A DNA stretch of 35,203 nt from an uncultured Bacteroidales bacterium (GTDB lineage Bacteria; Bacteroidota; Bacteroidia; Bacteroidales; Paludibacteraceae). Of this stretch, positions 15,955-23,532 are shown one piece after another. Each line of letters opens with the position of its first letter. The stretch's first letter is position 1. A program made the position numbers and the translations under genes. The stretch lies in the NCBI GenBank assembly GCA_937910305.1, contig CALEPS010000162.1:1-35203 (forward strand), read 5' to 3'. The notes under the pieces are model-generated. The model ran no database searches. It was not told the DNA's origin and saw only the letters and a list, made by a program, of their open reading frames with translations.

Positions 15955-17193
15955 ATGGAAGAGGACAAGACGAAAGAGCTTAGCAGCCAAGTGAATACAA
16001 TCGAGCGCGCGTTAGGCGAATGTATGATTGAGACGGCAGCGGTGGTGCTTCGTGCATGGCTCAACGAGTTAGGAGAAAATAACCCGTATGAGGAGGCGTT
16101 GCAATCCATCCGGAGCCGGTATCAGAAACTGTTCACCCGCTGGCTGAACGTAGATGAACCCAACGCGGAAGAAGAGGTGGACAAGCTGACGGGAGATATG
16201 TACCAGTTGGCAGATGCCGTATATGCCGAGGTGCGTCTCAAACGCGGTCTATCGCCCGAGATGCACGGATTCAATGCCGAATCACCGCAATCGGTATTCA
16301 ATTATTTCCAGAACTGCATCCGTCTCCAACCGGAAGATATAGAATGGTTACGGTCCGTTCTGGCGGACGAGAAACAAGCCAGTGCGGCATTGTTAGCCAT
16401 CTCCGCTCTGTCCCAGAACCTGAGGGAATGTTTCTCCATAGACGCGTTCGTAGCGATGATAGAAGGTATCAACGCCGACAACGAGATGGTAGCAGATTTC
16501 TGCGCCCATAACGTACTGACGCTGCTGATCCATTATGATGTGCGGATAGATTTCTTCCCGCAGATCCAGGATGCATTTCTGAATGCCATCAGCGCCATGG
16601 ACGACATGGGAGACCATCTATTCGAGATCCTATGCACCATGGTATCGATGGCCAAGGAGAACTGGCTGTCCGACTACGCCCAAGGACTGGCTCCACTCAA
16701 CTGGTTGCCGGAATCGCTCCAGAAACTGGTCAAGGCTGTAGGACTCAGTTCGGACTACAAGACTTTCAACGAATGGGTGCCGAAAGAAGAAAAGGAATAT
16801 ATGAGCGAGTTAGTGACCAATCTGCCAAATACATGGCTCTATGAAGTGCTGGTGCATAATGTTCCGGGACGAGAAGAAGCACTGACGGCGACCGCTGTGC
16901 AAAGCGGGTTCAGAAGTTATATGTGGGGTCATCCGGAGGTAGCGGAACAAGTATATCGCGATATCCTCAGAAAAGGTTCGGCTGAGCCGATGGATTATAT
17001 CAATTATGCGCATTGTCTGTTGCTCAAAGGCGACAGGATGATGGCTTTTGAGAACTATAAACAAGCGCGGCAGGAGTGCGGTTCGCTCCGTGCTTTCTAC
17101 GATCTCTTCCGTCCAGACCGCCGGGCATTGGTGGAACATGGCATACCTCTGGATTGCGTCTATGCGATAGAGGATAACCTTGTGCAAGGATGA
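15955..17193 (+). CDS. Helical/TPR-like hypothetical protein, 412 aa
   Basis: This 412-residue soluble protein is acidic, helix-rich and without a signal peptide. Residues about 330-385 (EVAEQVYRDILRKGSAEPMDYINYAHCL and LKGDRMMAFENYKQA) have the size and residue pattern of TPR helices. The rest looks like alpha-solenoid without a clear consensus. No catalytic motif was recognised. It follows the GT2 gene by 43 nt across a heptamer array, so it is probably the last gene of the glycan operon. It converges on the PagL-like gene with 25 nt between stops. A scaffold role in envelope or glycan assembly is a guess. Confidence 0.7.
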   Translation: MEEDKTKELSSQVNTIERALGECMIETAAVVLRAWLNELGENNPYEEALQSIRSRYQKLFTRWLNVDEPNAEEEVDKLTGDMYQLADAVYAEVRLKRGLSPEMHGFNAESPQSVFNYFQNCIRLQPEDIEWLRSVLADEKQASAALLAISALSQNLRECFSIDAFVAMIEGINADNEMVADFCAHNVLTLLIHYDVRIDFFPQIQDAFLNAISAMDDMGDHLFEILCTMVSMAKENWLSDYAQGLAPLNWLPESLQKLVKAVGLSSDYKTFNEWVPKEEKEYMSELVTNLPNTWLYEVLVHNVPGREEALTATAVQSGFRSYMWGHPEVAEQVYRDILRKGSAEPMDYINYAHCLLLKGDRMMAFENYKQARQECGSLRAFYDLFRPDRRALVEHGIPLDCVYAIEDNLVQG

Positions 17194-17218
17194 AAATTAA
17201 AAATGCAAGGATGAAGGA

Positions 17219-18505
17219 TTAAAAGGCTACGCCGAGACCGGCATCTATGAATTCCGCCCGGGCACCATGGGTCTTGAGACCCAGTTGGACAAACAGATGG
17301 TCCAATACATGGTATTTGAGCACGAACTGCATGTAGCACCAACCGTCCTGATAATTGCTCGCCTTCGTGAGATCATAGGTATAAAAGATACCTCTATTGA
17401 GCGGCTGACCGGCTTCGTCAGCCGCTTTGGCTTCCTTAAACGGCTCCAAGTTCTTGATCGGATCATAGACATAGAATCCGACATGGATACCGGCAGTGAG
17501 ATGACCGATGATGAACTCCGGCTGGATAGATATACCTGCGCGGAAACAGTTAGCAATATTACTCTCTTTCAGATAGGTCTTGCCGAAATGAGTGACCGGC
17601 GCATCGGGGAACGCCTCCTTGGCTCCGGGAATATTATTGCTCACGGAACGATAATAACCGTCGTAGAACGCATCTATACCTGCACCGATACGGAAGATTG
17701 AGACCGGCACCCAGTATGCAGCCGCTTTGACCGTAGCCGCACCGAAAAACTGCATATTAGGATAGTTGTCGCGGTAATAATTCTGCTTCACGCCCCCCGT
17801 AGCACTGATCTCCACCGCCCAATGTTTATCCACTCCGTCATATAGCTTGCGCGGCACATCGGGATCGGGTTTGGTGTACTCTCCCGGGTGATAACGCAAG
17901 CCCAGTTCTCCGCCGAGCATGTTATATCCGGCATTCGGGTGCATGATAGAACCGTTCGATATATGATGCCAGCCACCATTGAGGGTGATCTCCCAGCCGT
18001 CCTTAATCGGAAAATCCATGTACATCTCCAATGCCAGATATGCGTTCAGCACCGAACCGATAGACCAGTTAGCACCCGTATGATCCGCATACAGATGTTC
18101 GCCGGTATAAGTATTGGCATAGGTCTTGGTGGCTGCCGCCAAGCCCACTGTAGGACGTGCGCCGATACGGAAATGCGTGCCGTTGTAGAAAGGCATATTC
18201 ATATATCCATAGGCAGCGATAGCAGAACCCAGCACCGCTTCATTGCCCAGATTCATATACCGCACTCCCACGCCTATCGAGGCATTATTCCATTGCTGCA
18301 GGCTATGCCACCTGCCGGTAGGCAGAAACTCCACACTGAAAGCGGCACCCGGAACCACCGGAGTAGGGCGCAGCCACGGGGATACTTTATCATCCGGAAG
18401 CATGAAGAGAGCTGTGCCGGAGAGACGATACGCCAACTCGTAATGAGGCAGCGCAAAAACCCGCACGCAGGCAAAGAGCAATATGAGGAAAAGACCTTTT
18501 TTCAT
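17219..18505 (-). CDS. PagL-like acyloxyacyl hydrolase (outer-membrane lipid A deacylase family)
   Basis: I take the ATG at 18505 (MKKGLFLILLF). An in-frame GTG at 18538 would lie upstream of the promoter's -7 box. The 428-residue product has a signal peptide ending near ALA/FA at residues 17-18, then beta-barrel-like alternating strands. The block GGWHHISNGSIMHPNAGYN matches the PagL-type His/Ser active-site region (HxSN then NxG). The family removes an ester-linked acyl chain from lipid A in the outer membrane. The protein is more than twice the length of Pseudomonas PagL, and the C-terminal 200 residues look like a second barrel portion. It ends in F, as outer-membrane barrels usually do. 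Its promoter overlaps that of murC and its leader is only about 5 nt. Confidence 0.75.
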   Translation of the reverse strand: MKKGLFLILLFACVRVFALPHYELAYRLSGTALFMLPDDKVSPWLRPTPVVPGAAFSVEFLPTGRWHSLQQWNNASIGVGVRYMNLGNEAVLGSAIAAYGYMNMPFYNGTHFRIGARPTVGLAAATKTYANTYTGEHLYADHTGANWSIGSVLNAYLALEMYMDFPIKDGWEITLNGGWHHISNGSIMHPNAGYNMLGGELGLRYHPGEYTKPDPDVPRKLYDGVDKHWAVEISATGGVKQNYYRDNYPNMQFFGAATVKAAAYWVPVSIFRIGAGIDAFYDGYYRSVSNNIPGAKEAFPDAPVTHFGKTYLKESNIANCFRAGISIQPEFIIGHLTAGIHVGFYVYDPIKNLEPFKEAKAADEAGQPLNRGIFYTYDLTKASNYQDGWCYMQFVLKYHVLDHLFVQLGLKTHGARAEFIDAGLGVAF

Positions 18506-18515
18506 TTTTCCGCTG

Positions 18516-18545
18516 CAAAGGTACGAATTTTTTTGCACATATCAA
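18516..18545 (-). promoter_or_regulatory. Promoter of the PagL-like gene
   Basis: On the minus strand, TTG (18545-18543), 19 nt and TACCTTTG (18523-18516) match the Bacteroidetes consensus. The predicted start lies near 18510, about five bases before the ATG, so the mRNA would be nearly leaderless. Confidence 0.7.
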
Positions 18546-18563
18546 AATTTTTTTGTACCTTTG
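18533..18563 (+). promoter_or_regulatory. Promoter of murC-ftsQ-ftsA-ftsZ
   Basis: TTG (18533-18535), 20 nt and TACCTTTG (18556-18563) match the consensus. It overlaps the divergent promoter: each -33 element lies in the other's spacer. The leader to the murC ATG is about 20 nt. Confidence 0.75.
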
Positions 18564-18588
18564 TGCCCAAATTGTGTAATCTGCGAGA

Positions 18589-20079
18589 ATGATTTCGTCC
18601 AAAGACATACAAAACTTCTTTTTTCTGGGTATCGGCGGTATCGGCATGAGTGCTTTAGCGCGGTATTTCTATCGCCACGGGTATGCCGTATGCGGTTATG
18701 ACCGAACCCCCTCAGCGTTAACCAAAGAGTTGGAGGCAGAAGGCATTCCGGTCACGTATGAAGATGATCCGGCAGTATTCAGCTCTCTGTTCTCCGCAAT
18801 CGGTATTCAGCCCGATTCTACGCTTGTCGTCCGTACTCCAGCCGTGCCGGAGGACAGCGCGATCTATACCTATCTCCGCGAGCATGGGTACGATATACGC
18901 AAGCGCGCAGAGGTATTAGGTATCGTCACGCAGCAGAAAAAAGCCCTCTGCGTAGCCGGCACTCATGGTAAGACCACCACCAGTACGATGATAGCCCACC
19001 TGATGAAGCCGGTGAATGCGTTTCTGGGGGGTATCAGCATGAATTATCATACGAACATGCTGATGGATAAGGACAGCGAGTATGTGGTAGTAGAAGCGGA
19101 TGAATACGACCGTTCGTTCCATCATCTGAGACCCTATATATCGGTGGTGACCGCCGTAGATGCCGATCATCTGGATATATACGGTACGGAGGAAGCCTAC
19201 CGCGAGGCGTTTGCTTATTACACGGAGCTGATTACAGGCGCGCTGGTGATGAAACACGGAATAGCTTTGAAGCCAAGACTCCAACCCGGCGTCAAATGCT
19301 ATAAGTACGGGGTACTAAATGACCCATACGGCGAAGCAGATCGTTCGACCGGAGGAAGATTAGAAATGGTAAATGACCAATTGGTAAATGGTCTTGATTT
19401 CTACGCAGAGAACATCCGCGTGAGCGAAGGACGGATAGTCTTTGATTTCCATACACCGGAAGGCGTGATCCGCGACATCGAGTTAGGCGTGCCCGTATGG
19501 GTGAATATAGAGAATGCGGTGGCGGCGATGAGCGTAGCATGGCTGGTGAATAAGGAGAAAGATATTCATTATTCATTATTCATTAATCATTTGAAAGAGG
19601 CAATGGCTTCGTTCAAGGGTGTGCAGCGGCGATTCAACATCCATGTCAATACGCCGAAAGTAGCCTATATAGACGACTACGCCCATCATCCGGAAGAGAT
19701 AGCTACTGCCATTGACTCGATCCGGAAAGTATTCCCTGCCCGCCGGCTGATAGGTGTGTTCCAACCGCATCTGTACACCCGTACACGGGATTTTGCGGAC
19801 GGATTCAGAAAGGTGCTGGCTACCCTGGACGAATGTATCCTGCTGCCGATCTATCCGGCACGAGAGAAACCGATACCGGGCGTGACGAGCGAGATGCTGA
19901 TGGAAAGGACGAAGGAGGAAAATGAAAGGATGAAGGTCGTGCAGAAGAGCGAGTTGGTGGAGGAGTTGAAACGCAGAGTGGCGGCATCCCAAGAACCGGT
20001 GGTGGTACTGACCGTAGGAGCAGGAGACATAGACAGGATGGTAGAGCCTCTGACAGAGGCGTTAGAAATTGATAATTGA
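18589..20079 (+). CDS. murC: UDP-N-acetylmuramate-L-alanine ligase
   Basis: This 496-residue Mur ligase adds L-Ala to UDP-MurNAc in the cytosol. It has the N-terminal GIGGIGMSALA (14-24), the ATP-binding AGTHGKTTT (K128), EADEYDRSF, HLDIYG, NIENAVAA and DDYAHHPEEI. Relative to typical MurC, several loops look lengthened by 7-nt repeats: LEMVNDQLVNG (about 256-267), IHYSLFINH (about 326-334) and ERTKEENERMKV (about 439-450). The last residues (EIDN) and the stop are written in the heptamer array that continues into ftsQ. It starts the cell-division run here. The usual upstream partner murG is absent, and a divergent gene occupies that place. Confidence 0.96.
   Translation: MISSKDIQNFFFLGIGGIGMSALARYFYRHGYAVCGYDRTPSALTKELEAEGIPVTYEDDPAVFSSLFSAIGIQPDSTLVVRTPAVPEDSAIYTYLREHGYDIRKRAEVLGIVTQQKKALCVAGTHGKTTTSTMIAHLMKPVNAFLGGISMNYHTNMLMDKDSEYVVVEADEYDRSFHHLRPYISVVTAVDADHLDIYGTEEAYREAFAYYTELITGALVMKHGIALKPRLQPGVKCYKYGVLNDPYGEADRSTGGRLEMVNDQLVNGLDFYAENIRVSEGRIVFDFHTPEGVIRDIELGVPVWVNIENAVAAMSVAWLVNKEKDIHYSLFINHLKEAMASFKGVQRRFNIHVNTPKVAYIDDYAHHPEEIATAIDSIRKVFPARRLIGVFQPHLYTRTRDFADGFRKVLATLDECILLPIYPAREKPIPGVTSEMLMERTKEENERMKVVQKSELVEELKRRVAASQEPVVVLTVGAGDIDRMVEPLTEALEIDN
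19564..19591. repeat. Heptamer array inside murC (ATTCATT)
   Basis: ATTCATT three times and AATCATT once, phased at 7 nt, encode IHYSLFINH between the central domain and the C-terminal domain of MurC. Confidence 0.75.
19903..19937. repeat. Second heptamer array inside murC
   Basis: GAAAGGA, CGAAGGA, GGAAAAT, GAAAGGA and TGAAGGT are phased at 7 nt and encode a Glu/Lys-rich helix segment in the C-terminal domain. Confidence 0.65.
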
Positions 20080-20114
20080 TATTTGATAATTGATAATTGA
20101 AAATTGGAAGTTAG
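20066..20114. repeat. 7 x 7-nt array spanning the murC stop and ftsQ start
   Basis: AAATTGA, TAATTGA, TATTTGA, TAATTGA, TAATTGA, AAATTGG and AAGTTAG run without a break from the last codons of murC, through its TGA (20077-20079), to the TTG start of ftsQ (20104-20106). Confidence 0.8.
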
Positions 20115-20847
20115 ACGGATCATATGGAGTATAGTAGGGATAAGCATCATGGCGGGACTGATGTCAGCCGCTGTGGCGTGGGGATATATGTCCAGACCTG
20201 CGGAGGAAGCGTGTAAGGCGATCGAATATGACATAGAGGATCGCGCGGAACGGATGTATCTGACGGAGAGCGAGCTGACGGGACTGTTGCAACAGCAAGA
20301 CATCTATCCAGTAGGCCGGAGACTCAACCAGGTCTCGCTGCATAGGATAGAGAAAGCGATAGGTCATCATCCGATGGTGCGGAGCGCGGAATGCTATCTG
20401 ACGGCGCAACATATAGTGCGGGTAAGATTAACCCAGCGAGTGCCGGTACTGCGGGTGCAGACACCGATAGACACCTATCTGATAGACAGCGACAGAAAAG
20501 TGATGCAAGCGCGACAGAGCGTACGGGACGAGGTGATGATCGTACGGGGTGCAGTAGGCGTACAGATCGCCAGCGGATTATTATCCGATTTTGCCCAATG
20601 GGTCAAGAGAGAGCCGTACTGGCATGAGAGAATAGACCATCTATACATCCAATCGCCGCAGATGATATATCTCTATCTGAAAGACGAAGGAACGAAGGCG
20701 AGGATCGTGATGGGAAACATGCGGGATTATGAGAGGAAGATGAAGAAACTGAAATGGTTTCTGACCAACACTCCGCAAGAGATAAAAGACAAACCATATA
20801 CCGAACTGGACCTGCGATACAAAGGTCAGGTAGTAGGCAGATATTAA
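20104..20847 (+). CDS. ftsQ: Cell-division protein FtsQ/DivIB
   Basis: The position between murC and ftsA, one N-terminal membrane anchor (about residues 6-26) and a periplasmic POTRA-like region followed by a beta domain identify FtsQ. Recognisable pieces are LNQVSLHRIEKAIGHHPMVRSAECYL (POTRA), RVRLTQRVPVLRV and TYLIDSDRKVM. The start must be TTG at 20104 (or an adjacent rare codon): an in-frame TGA lies at 20098-20100, and the first internal ATG (residue 16) would cut the anchor. The TTG comes from the heptamer array. The protein joins FtsL/FtsB in the divisome and is a fairly short member at 247 residues. Confidence 0.88.
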   Translation: MEVRRIIWSIVGISIMAGLMSAAVAWGYMSRPAEEACKAIEYDIEDRAERMYLTESELTGLLQQQDIYPVGRRLNQVSLHRIEKAIGHHPMVRSAECYLTAQHIVRVRLTQRVPVLRVQTPIDTYLIDSDRKVMQARQSVRDEVMIVRGAVGVQIASGLLSDFAQWVKREPYWHERIDHLYIQSPQMIYLYLKDEGTKARIVMGNMRDYERKMKKLKWFLTNTPQEIKDKPYTELDLRYKGQVVGRY

Positions 20848-20874
20848 ACATTAAACCTTTAACTATTTACGAAG

Positions 20875-22158
20875 ATGGCAAAAAAACAAGCAAAGACAGC
20901 GGATTCGCTTCCCCTGGTGGCGATAGACATGGGTAGCGACAGCGTGCGAGCCATGGCGGCGCGGCGTGTCGCTCCGGATCTATTCGAGATACTGGGCGTT
21001 GAATCCAGACCGCAGAAACAAGGCAACGTATGTGTGGAGCAAGGCGTGATCACGCAGAGCAGCAATGCCGGCTATGTGATAGCCGAGATACTGAAACTGC
21101 TGGCTAACCGTATTGGCGAGGATGAGTTGCCGATGGCATTTATCTCCGTAGGAGGTCAGTCGATGCAGATCGCTGCGGTACATTCCCGTCGTGACCAGGC
21201 ACGGAAGAAAGAGATCAGCCAGTCGCTGCTGGACGAGATGGAGCGGGAATGCAAGGAGAAGATCGAACTGCGCAACCCCGATGTAGCGGTGTTGGGATTA
21301 GTACCCAGCTATTTCAAACTGGACGGCGTGGAGCAAGACGAGATGCCTTCTCCCGAGCAGCGTGCGGCATTGGTAGAAGCCCATTATACGGCATTCTGCG
21401 GACGTAAGACTATCGACACCCAGTTGCAAAAATCGTTCTCGCAAGCGGGCAGAGTGATAGAGCACTCGTTTGTCCGGCCGGAGACATTGTTATCCGCTTT
21501 TGCTACCTGCGACGGCAACCATGTGCTGATGAACGGTTGTGCTGTGCTCGATTTAGGGGCGCAGACGACGACTTTCACGGCGTATAAAGGAGGGCAATAC
21601 CTGATTAACAAAGTAGTGCCCAAAGGCGGTTATCATATAACCCGTATGCTGGAGCAGCAGGGTCTGGATTTCGCAACAGCGGAGGTGCTGAAGAAGAAAT
21701 TCGGTTGCGCTTCGCCCGACTGTCTGGAGAAAAACGTACGACTCCGGATTCCGGCTTCCGCAGAGGTAGGAGGCGATTTCGTAATCTCTACCCAAGAGCT
21801 GGCGGAAGCTATTGAACTCAAGTTGCAGGAGATCCTGTCGCCGGTTCTGGATGAGTTGCAGAAAGTAGAGAGCCGGATCAATACGCTTTACATCACCGGC
21901 GGCGGCAGTATGCTGCAAGGCATAGCGGAATATATCCAGAGCAAGACTTCCGTGCGTGTGCAATACGGCGCGCATAACCTGTTGCTGCACAGCAAGACGG
22001 ATGAGAAATATCTCTCGCCCGAATATACATCGCTCGTAGGTACTATCTTGTTAGGCCAGGATTTCAGGGATAACCATAAAAACCAACTGGTCCGCAAGCC
22101 CGGATTCTTTGACCGGATGAAAGAGAGTACGCTGGATATGTTTATAGACCAAAACTGA
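20875..22158 (+). CDS. ftsA: Cell-division protein FtsA
   Basis: This 427-residue actin-fold protein tethers FtsZ to the membrane. It opens with LPLVAIDMGSDSVRAMAARR (phosphate-1 motif) and has EHSFVRPETLLSAF, CAVLDLGAQTTTFTAY (phosphate-2) and LYITGGGSMLQGIAEY (adenosine motif). It ends in the amphipathic membrane-targeting helix GFFDRMKESTLDMFIDQN. All FtsA landmarks, including the 1C region around residues 85-165, are present. The gene lies between ftsQ and ftsZ. Its TGA stop is the first three bases of a 16-unit heptamer array. Confidence 0.96.
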   Translation: MAKKQAKTADSLPLVAIDMGSDSVRAMAARRVAPDLFEILGVESRPQKQGNVCVEQGVITQSSNAGYVIAEILKLLANRIGEDELPMAFISVGGQSMQIAAVHSRRDQARKKEISQSLLDEMERECKEKIELRNPDVAVLGLVPSYFKLDGVEQDEMPSPEQRAALVEAHYTAFCGRKTIDTQLQKSFSQAGRVIEHSFVRPETLLSAFATCDGNHVLMNGCAVLDLGAQTTTFTAYKGGQYLINKVVPKGGYHITRMLEQQGLDFATAEVLKKKFGCASPDCLEKNVRLRIPASAEVGGDFVISTQELAEAIELKLQEILSPVLDELQKVESRINTLYITGGGSMLQGIAEYIQSKTSVRVQYGAHNLLLHSKTDEKYLSPEYTSLVGTILLGQDFRDNHKNQLVRKPGFFDRMKESTLDMFIDQN

Positions 22159-22268
22159 AAGGTGAAAGGTGAGAGGTGAAAGTTGAAAGGTGAAAGGTGA
22201 AAGTCGAAAGTCAAAAGTCGAAAGTCAAAAGCAAAAAGCAAAAAAGTCAAAAATAGAAAGGATAAAGA
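22156..22268. repeat. 16-unit heptamer array in the ftsA-ftsZ gap
   Basis: Units of TGAAAGG, TGAGAGG, TGAAAGT, CGAAAGT, CAAAAGT, CAAAAGC and AAAAAGC are phased at 7 nt, with one 8-nt slip near 22240. The array begins on the ftsA stop codon and ends one base before the ftsZ ATG. The sense strand is almost entirely A and G, so the ftsZ leader should be unstructured. Confidence 0.85.
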
Positions 22269-22269
22269 A

Positions 22270-23520
22270 ATGGAAGATCTAATTACTCTGCCATTGGAAG
22301 GCCTGACGGAAGATAGTATTATCAAGGTAATAGGCGTAGGCGGCGGTGGATGCAACGCAGTGAACTACATGCATCGCCAGGGATTACAGGATGTATCATT
22401 CCTCGTTTGTAACACCGACAGACAGGTGCTGATCAAGAGTTCTGTGCCCAGTAAGTTACAGTTAGGTCCCGGTCTGGGCGCAGGCGGCGATCCGGAGACC
22501 GCACGCCAGTATGCCGAGGAGAGCAGGGATCATATCCGTGAAGCACTGAATGACGGTACCCAGATGCTCTTCATCACCGCCGGAATGGGTGGAGGTACCG
22601 GTACCGGAGCTTCCTCCGTAGTAGCCGAAGTGGCGCAAGAGATGGGTATTCTCACCGTCGGAATAGTCACTATTCCTTTTGCTTTCGAGGGAAAGAAGAA
22701 GATAGAGAAAGCAATGACCGGTGTAGCGCGATTGGCAAAACATGTAGATGCGCTATTGATCATCAATAACGAGAAACTGAAACAGATCTATCCGGAGATG
22801 AACCTGCTGAACGCTTTCAGCAAATCGGATGACGTAGTGGCTAACGCAGCGCGCGCAATAGCGGAGATCATCACCGTACCGGGATATATCAATACCGATT
22901 TTGCAGATGTGCGCAATACGCTGAAGAAAGGCGGTGTCGCAATCATGAATATAGGCAGGGCATCCGGAGAAAAACGTATCACCAATGCTATCAATGATGC
23001 GCTTAACTCTCCGCTGGTGAATACCAATGACGTACACGGCGCAGAGCGCATATTGCTACAGTTCTATTGCTCCACCGAACATGCCATCGTGATGGAAGAG
23101 ATTGACCAGATCAATGATTTCGTACAGGAAGTAGGAGACGACATCGAGGTACAATGGGGTGCATCTATAGATGAGAGTTTGGGCGAGGAAGTACGTGTGA
23201 CGGTTATCGCAACGGGATACAAAGTGGACGGACTGCCTTCCGAAGAGGAAGAAGAAGGCAAGAAGACCATCGCCGAAGCTATTGATGCCAATTATCCTCC
23301 TCAGACACCGAAACCGCTGGAGGACGAGAAAGTACAATTGATAGACCTGAGCGAGACGCTTTTTGACCATGAAGCGACTCCGCAGCCCCGTCAACCCCGT
23401 GAGCATGCCTCTTCCGCCTCTGCGGACGAGATAGTGATTACCGTGGAAGAAGAGCCGGCGGCAGAGAGCCCCAAAGAGGAACATACGCACCGGCCTTTCG
23501 GATGGATCAGAAGAAAATAA
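22270..23520 (+). CDS. ftsZ: Cell-division GTPase FtsZ
   Basis: This 416-residue tubulin homologue has IKVIGVGGGGCNAVNYM near the N-terminus, the tubulin signature GGGTGTGASSVVAEVA (about 108-123), TIPFAFEGKKK and NTDFADVRNTLKKGG. A disordered acidic, Pro-rich linker follows from about residue 325, then a basic end (RPFGWIRRK) in place of the usual conserved tail. It forms the cytokinetic ring and binds FtsA, encoded next door. The C-terminal tail is less like the canonical FtsA-binding peptide than usual, as is common in Bacteroidetes. The leader is entirely the heptamer array at 22156-22268. Confidence 0.97.
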   Translation: MEDLITLPLEGLTEDSIIKVIGVGGGGCNAVNYMHRQGLQDVSFLVCNTDRQVLIKSSVPSKLQLGPGLGAGGDPETARQYAEESRDHIREALNDGTQMLFITAGMGGGTGTGASSVVAEVAQEMGILTVGIVTIPFAFEGKKKIEKAMTGVARLAKHVDALLIINNEKLKQIYPEMNLLNAFSKSDDVVANAARAIAEIITVPGYINTDFADVRNTLKKGGVAIMNIGRASGEKRITNAINDALNSPLVNTNDVHGAERILLQFYCSTEHAIVMEEIDQINDFVQEVGDDIEVQWGASIDESLGEEVRVTVIATGYKVDGLPSEEEEEGKKTIAEAIDANYPPQTPKPLEDEKVQLIDLSETLFDHEATPQPRQPREHASSASADEIVITVEEEPAAESPKEEHTHRPFGWIRRK

Positions 23521-23532
23521 AAATTAATATAT

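Noticed and set aside
15273..16109. Minus-strand open frame of 278 codons across the GT2 gene and the following gap
   Set aside because: It is a shadow of the GT2 gene and the start of the next gene. It crosses the heptamer array and shows no protein pattern.
18506..18538. GTG start for the PagL-like gene at 18538
   Set aside because: It lies upstream of the -7 box, so it would not be in the transcript. The ATG at 18505 gives a clean signal peptide.
17888..18592. Plus-strand open frame of 234 codons opposite the PagL-like gene
   Set aside because: The minus-strand gene has a signal peptide, an active-site block and a promoter. This frame has none and runs through the murC promoter.
22156..22268. 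CRISPR-like array
   Set aside because: Units are 7 nt with no unique spacers, and there are no cas genes.
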